Of a DNA stretch of 5,727 nt, positions 3,700 through 5,727 are shown piece after piece (position 1 is the stretch's first letter; each line of letters begins with the position of its first letter). The translations under genes were made by a program, and so were the position numbers. The DNA is from Puniceicoccales bacterium. GTDB taxonomy: Bacteria > Verrucomicrobiota > Verrucomicrobiia > Opitutales > UBA953. The stretch covers positions 1 to 5,727 of the forward strand of contig JAITPT010000263.1 in NCBI GenBank assembly GCA_031289285.1, read 5' to 3'. A model generated the notes under the pieces. The model had not been told where the DNA came from. It made no database searches and worked only from the letters and a program-made list of their open reading frames with translations.

Positions 3700-5727
3700 A
3701 TGAGACATTTCAAAGAAATCCGCCTCGAAAAAGACAAACCCTACGACCTCATCGTTTGCGGCGCGGGACATGCCGGTTGCGAAGCAGCACTCGCAGCGGC
3801 GCGAATGGGCGCAGATGTGCTCCTGCTCACCGGCAATGCCGACACAATCGCACAAATGAGCTGCAATCCCGCAATCGGCGGTCAGGCCAAAGGACATATT
3901 GTTCGCGAAATTGACGCCCTTGGCGGCGAAATGGGCGTTTGCGCCGACACCACCGGCATCCAATTCCGCGTCTTGAACGCCTCAAAAGGTCCCGCTGTCC
4001 AAGCCCCACGTGTCCAATGCGACAAAAAAGCCTACCAATTTCGCATGAAACACACATTGGAGTGGAGCGCCGGAGTTACCCTATTTCAGGCGATTGTCAC
4101 CGAGCTAATTGTGGAAAATGCTAGGGTTTGCGGTGTGCAGACACACCTTGACCTTGCTTTTTACGGAAAAACCGTGGTTGTCACCACCGGAACCTTTTTG
4201 CGCGGCCTCATGCACATAGGCGCAAACAAGACAGAAGGCGGACGCATGGGCGATTTTTCGGCAAAAACACTCTCGGCGAGCTTGCAAAAGAACGGAATTG
4301 AACTCGGACGCCTCAAAACAGGCACGCCGCCCCGCATTCTCGGTCAAACCATAGATTTTTCGCAGTGCGCCGAACAAAAAGGCAATCCCGTGCCCACACT
4401 ATTTGGATTTTACGACACACGCGGCGAGACGGATTTGTTCCACGTGGAACAAACCGACGGCGCGGAGACGCAGGCCGAGGCGGCGGACGGCGGGCGTTTG
4501 TTCCACGTGGAACATTCGCAAAGTCAGCGTCGGCCCGGGTGGGTGCCCGGCAGCGAGCAAGTTTCGTGTTGGCTTACTGAGGCGGGCGCGGAGACTGGGC
4601 GCATTGTCGCCGAAAACTTGCATCGTTCGCCGCTTTACAGTGGGGAAATCAAGGGGACGGGGCCGCGTTATTGTCCGTCTATCGAGGATAAGTTTGTGCG
4701 TTTTTCGGCAAAAGAGTCGCATCGTTTGTTTTTGGAACCGGAGGGGCGCAACACTGATGAGTGGTATGTGAACGGGCTATCGTCGTCGCTGCCGTTTGAC
4801 ACGCAGTTGGCGATACTGCGTAGTGTGTCTGGGCTGCAGCGGGCGGTCATCACACGTCCGGCTTACGCGGTGGAATACGATTATGCGCCGCCGACGCAGC
4901 TTTTTCCGTCTTTGGAGACAAAAGCGGTGGCAAACTTGTTTTTTGCTGGGCAAATCAACGGCACATCGGGTTATGAGGAGGCGGCGGCGCAGGGTTTGGT
5001 AGCGGGGGCAAATGCGGCGGCGAAGTTGCGTGGGTTGGAGCCGCTCATTTTGGGGCGTCACGAGGGGTATATTGGGGTTTTGCTCGACGATTTGGTGACG
5101 AAGGGGACGCGGGAGCCTTACCGGATGTTCACGAGTCGGGCGGAATATCGGCTGTTGTTCAATCACGGGAGCGCGGAGTTGCGTTTGCGCGGACATGCGG
5201 CGCGGCTGGGGCTGGTGTCGCCGGCGCGGCAGGCGCGGCAGGCGGCGCAGGCGGTGTCAGTGGAACATTGGTGCGCGGAGTTGGAGCGGACGTCGGTGCG
5301 CGGCGGCATGGCGGGAGATGTCCTGCGGCGCGGTCTTGGTCTGGGCGGGGCAGGGCAGACAGAACCAGACGATTTGCCAGCGGGCTTTCGTGCTTTGTCG
5401 GCGGCGGTGCGCGAGGAGATTTTGTATCGGGTGCGTTATCAGGGGTATTTGGCGCGGGATTTGCGGGCAATTGAGCGTCAAAGCGGCACGGAATTGGCAA
5501 AAATCCCGCCAGAGTTGGATTATGGCGCGGTGTATGGCTTGCGTTTGGAGGCGCGACAAAAATTGGCGGAGGTGCGTCCTTTGACGTTGGGGCAGGCGTC
5601 GCGGATTAGCGGCGTAAGCCCTGCGGATGTCTCCGTCTTGGAAATAGCAATCAAACGCTGCGGGAAGGGAAGAGAAGAGAAGAGAAGTGAAGGGATAAAA
5701 AACGAGGAGAAACCACGGATGAACACG
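3700..5727 (+). CDS. mnmG: MnmG (GidA), tRNA U34 carboxymethylaminomethyl modification enzyme; 3' end beyond window
   Basis: FAD-dependent partner of MnmE, forming cmnm5U/nm5U at wobble U34 of certain tRNAs in the cytoplasm. Visible motifs: FAD-binding GAGHAGCEAA (21-30), MSCNPAIGG (53-61, C55 equivalent to E. coli C47), GTPPR (208-212), C290 equivalent to E. coli C277, GPRYCPSIEDK, FFAGQINGTSGYEEAAAQG (414-432), EPYRMFTSRAEYRLL (472-486) and LGQASRISGVSP (630-641). The ATG at 3700 puts the dinucleotide fold where the family has it. 676 codons are present without a stop; E. coli MnmG has 629. The excess comes from a roughly 40-residue insertion (about 236-285) carrying two parS-like sites, and from a basic/acidic tail (about 656-676) read from a purine tract and a CCACGG repeat. 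Codon use changes at the insertion: GGG glycine codons are absent before it and dominant after it. The active-site regions look intact. Confidence 0.95.
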   Translation, partial: MRHFKEIRLEKDKPYDLIVCGAGHAGCEAALAAARMGADVLLLTGNADTIAQMSCNPAIGGQAKGHIVREIDALGGEMGVCADTTGIQFRVLNASKGPAVQAPRVQCDKKAYQFRMKHTLEWSAGVTLFQAIVTELIVENARVCGVQTHLDLAFYGKTVVVTTGTFLRGLMHIGANKTEGGRMGDFSAKTLSASLQKNGIELGRLKTGTPPRILGQTIDFSQCAEQKGNPVPTLFGFYDTRGETDLFHVEQTDGAETQAEAADGGRLFHVEHSQSQRRPGWVPGSEQVSCWLTEAGAETGRIVAENLHRSPLYSGEIKGTGPRYCPSIEDKFVRFSAKESHRLFLEPEGRNTDEWYVNGLSSSLPFDTQLAILRSVSGLQRAVITRPAYAVEYDYAPPTQLFPSLETKAVANLFFAGQINGTSGYEEAAAQGLVAGANAAAKLRGLEPLILGRHEGYIGVLLDDLVTKGTREPYRMFTSRAEYRLLFNHGSAELRLRGHAARLGLVSPARQARQAAQAVSVEHWCAELERTSVRGGMAGDVLRRGLGLGGAGQTEPDDLPAGFRALSAAVREEILYRVRYQGYLARDLRAIERQSGTELAKIPPELDYGAVYGLRLEARQKLAEVRPLTLGQASRISGVSPADVSVLEIAIKRCGKGREEKRSEGIKNEEKPRMNT
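4434..4453. promoter_or_regulatory. parS: parS-like ParB-binding site 1
   Basis: TTTGTTCCACGTGGAACAAA is a perfect 20-bp palindrome whose 16-bp core, TGTTCCACGTGGAACA (4436-4451), matches the chromosomal parS consensus TGTTtCACGTGaAACA with one symmetric T/A to C/G exchange also known from pseudomonad parS sites. ParB loads here and spreads to build the segregation complex with ParA and SMC. In mnmG it is translated as LFHVEQ (246-251). Confidence 0.87.
4499..4514. promoter_or_regulatory. parS: parS-like ParB-binding site 2
   Basis: A second identical 16-bp palindrome, TGTTCCACGTGGAACA, translated in the same frame as LFHVEH (267-272). Centre-to-centre distance to site 1 is 63 bp, close to six helical turns, so both face the same side of the DNA. 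The flanks differ beyond the core, so this is not a simple long duplication. Confidence 0.87.
5665..5709 (+). repeat. Purine-rich tract within the mnmG 3' end
   Basis: GGGAAGGGAAGAGAAGAGAA and continuing purines, interrupted by few pyrimidines, lead into the CCACGG copy at 5710. The arrangement matches 3147-3211 followed by 3212. Here it is read in the mnmG frame as a charged tail. Confidence 0.65.
5710..5727 (+). repeat. CCACGG-type interspersed repeat, copy 4, cut by window end
   Basis: AAACCACGGATGAACACG is identical to the first 18 bases of copy 1 (104-121). It is read in the mnmG frame as KPRMNT. If it continued like copy 1 the frame would end at TAA four codons later; if like copy 2, at TGA five codons later. 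Confidence 0.85.

Noticed and set aside
3483..3914. Plus-strand open frame of 143 codons
   Set aside because: It begins in repeats and overlaps the well-supported start of mnmG in another frame.
4399..4722. Minus-strand open frame containing two FHVEQ peptides
   Set aside because: The peptides appear on both strands because the parS cores are palindromes; the frame is a shadow of mnmG.

Overview
The window suggests a bacterial chromosome, probably of the Verrucomicrobiota (Opitutales-like). Two things point there: a Gfo/Idh/MocA-type oxidoreductase of the kind with 'LLQIGYQRRSNPNY' and a 'CExMMS'-like motif, and intergenic DNA packed with short CCACGGATGAACACGAA and ACCACAAAGGACACAAAGG repeats, which I recall from genomes of that group. 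The lineage call is an inference from memory; no marker in the window proves it.

Layout. Positions 1-402 contain no gene; they hold repeat copies in both orientations around an AT-rich core. Positions 403-3146 hold a two-gene leftward operon: a membrane-anchored or exported Gfo/Idh/MocA-family oxidoreductase (first) and a HemW-like radical SAM protein (second), joined by a TAATG stop/start overlap. Positions 3147-3699 are a 553-bp divergent intergenic region. It is organised as a nested inverted repeat: purine tract, CCACGG repeat, G-rich tract, CACAAAGG repeat, AT-rich core with a 9-bp hairpin, then the same repeats inverted and a pyrimidine tract. From 3700 to the window end runs mnmG (gidA), the tRNA wobble-uridine modification enzyme, with no stop codon in the window.

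The main finding is inside mnmG. Two copies of the perfect palindrome TGTTCCACGTGGAACA, which matches the chromosomal parS (ParB-binding) consensus, lie 63 bp apart centre to centre, in frame, in a roughly 40-residue insertion that E. coli MnmG lacks. The gene therefore appears to double as a chromosome-segregation centromere. Base and codon use also change abruptly at these sites: 0 of 29 glycine codons are GGG before them, against 15 of 22 in the following 660 bp, and the plus-strand GC skew turns from slightly negative to strongly positive. This fits either a mosaic gene or a position near the replication origin, where mnmG, rsmG and parAB often sit.

The end of mnmG is also unusual. After the normal C-terminal helix the frame stays open through a purine tract and into another CCACGG repeat copy, which in this frame could supply the stop codon.

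The genes do not form one pathway. hemW (haem handling), the sugar-type dehydrogenase and mnmG (tRNA modification) appear to be neighbours only. The shared features of the window are the repeat-rich spacers and the segregation sites.
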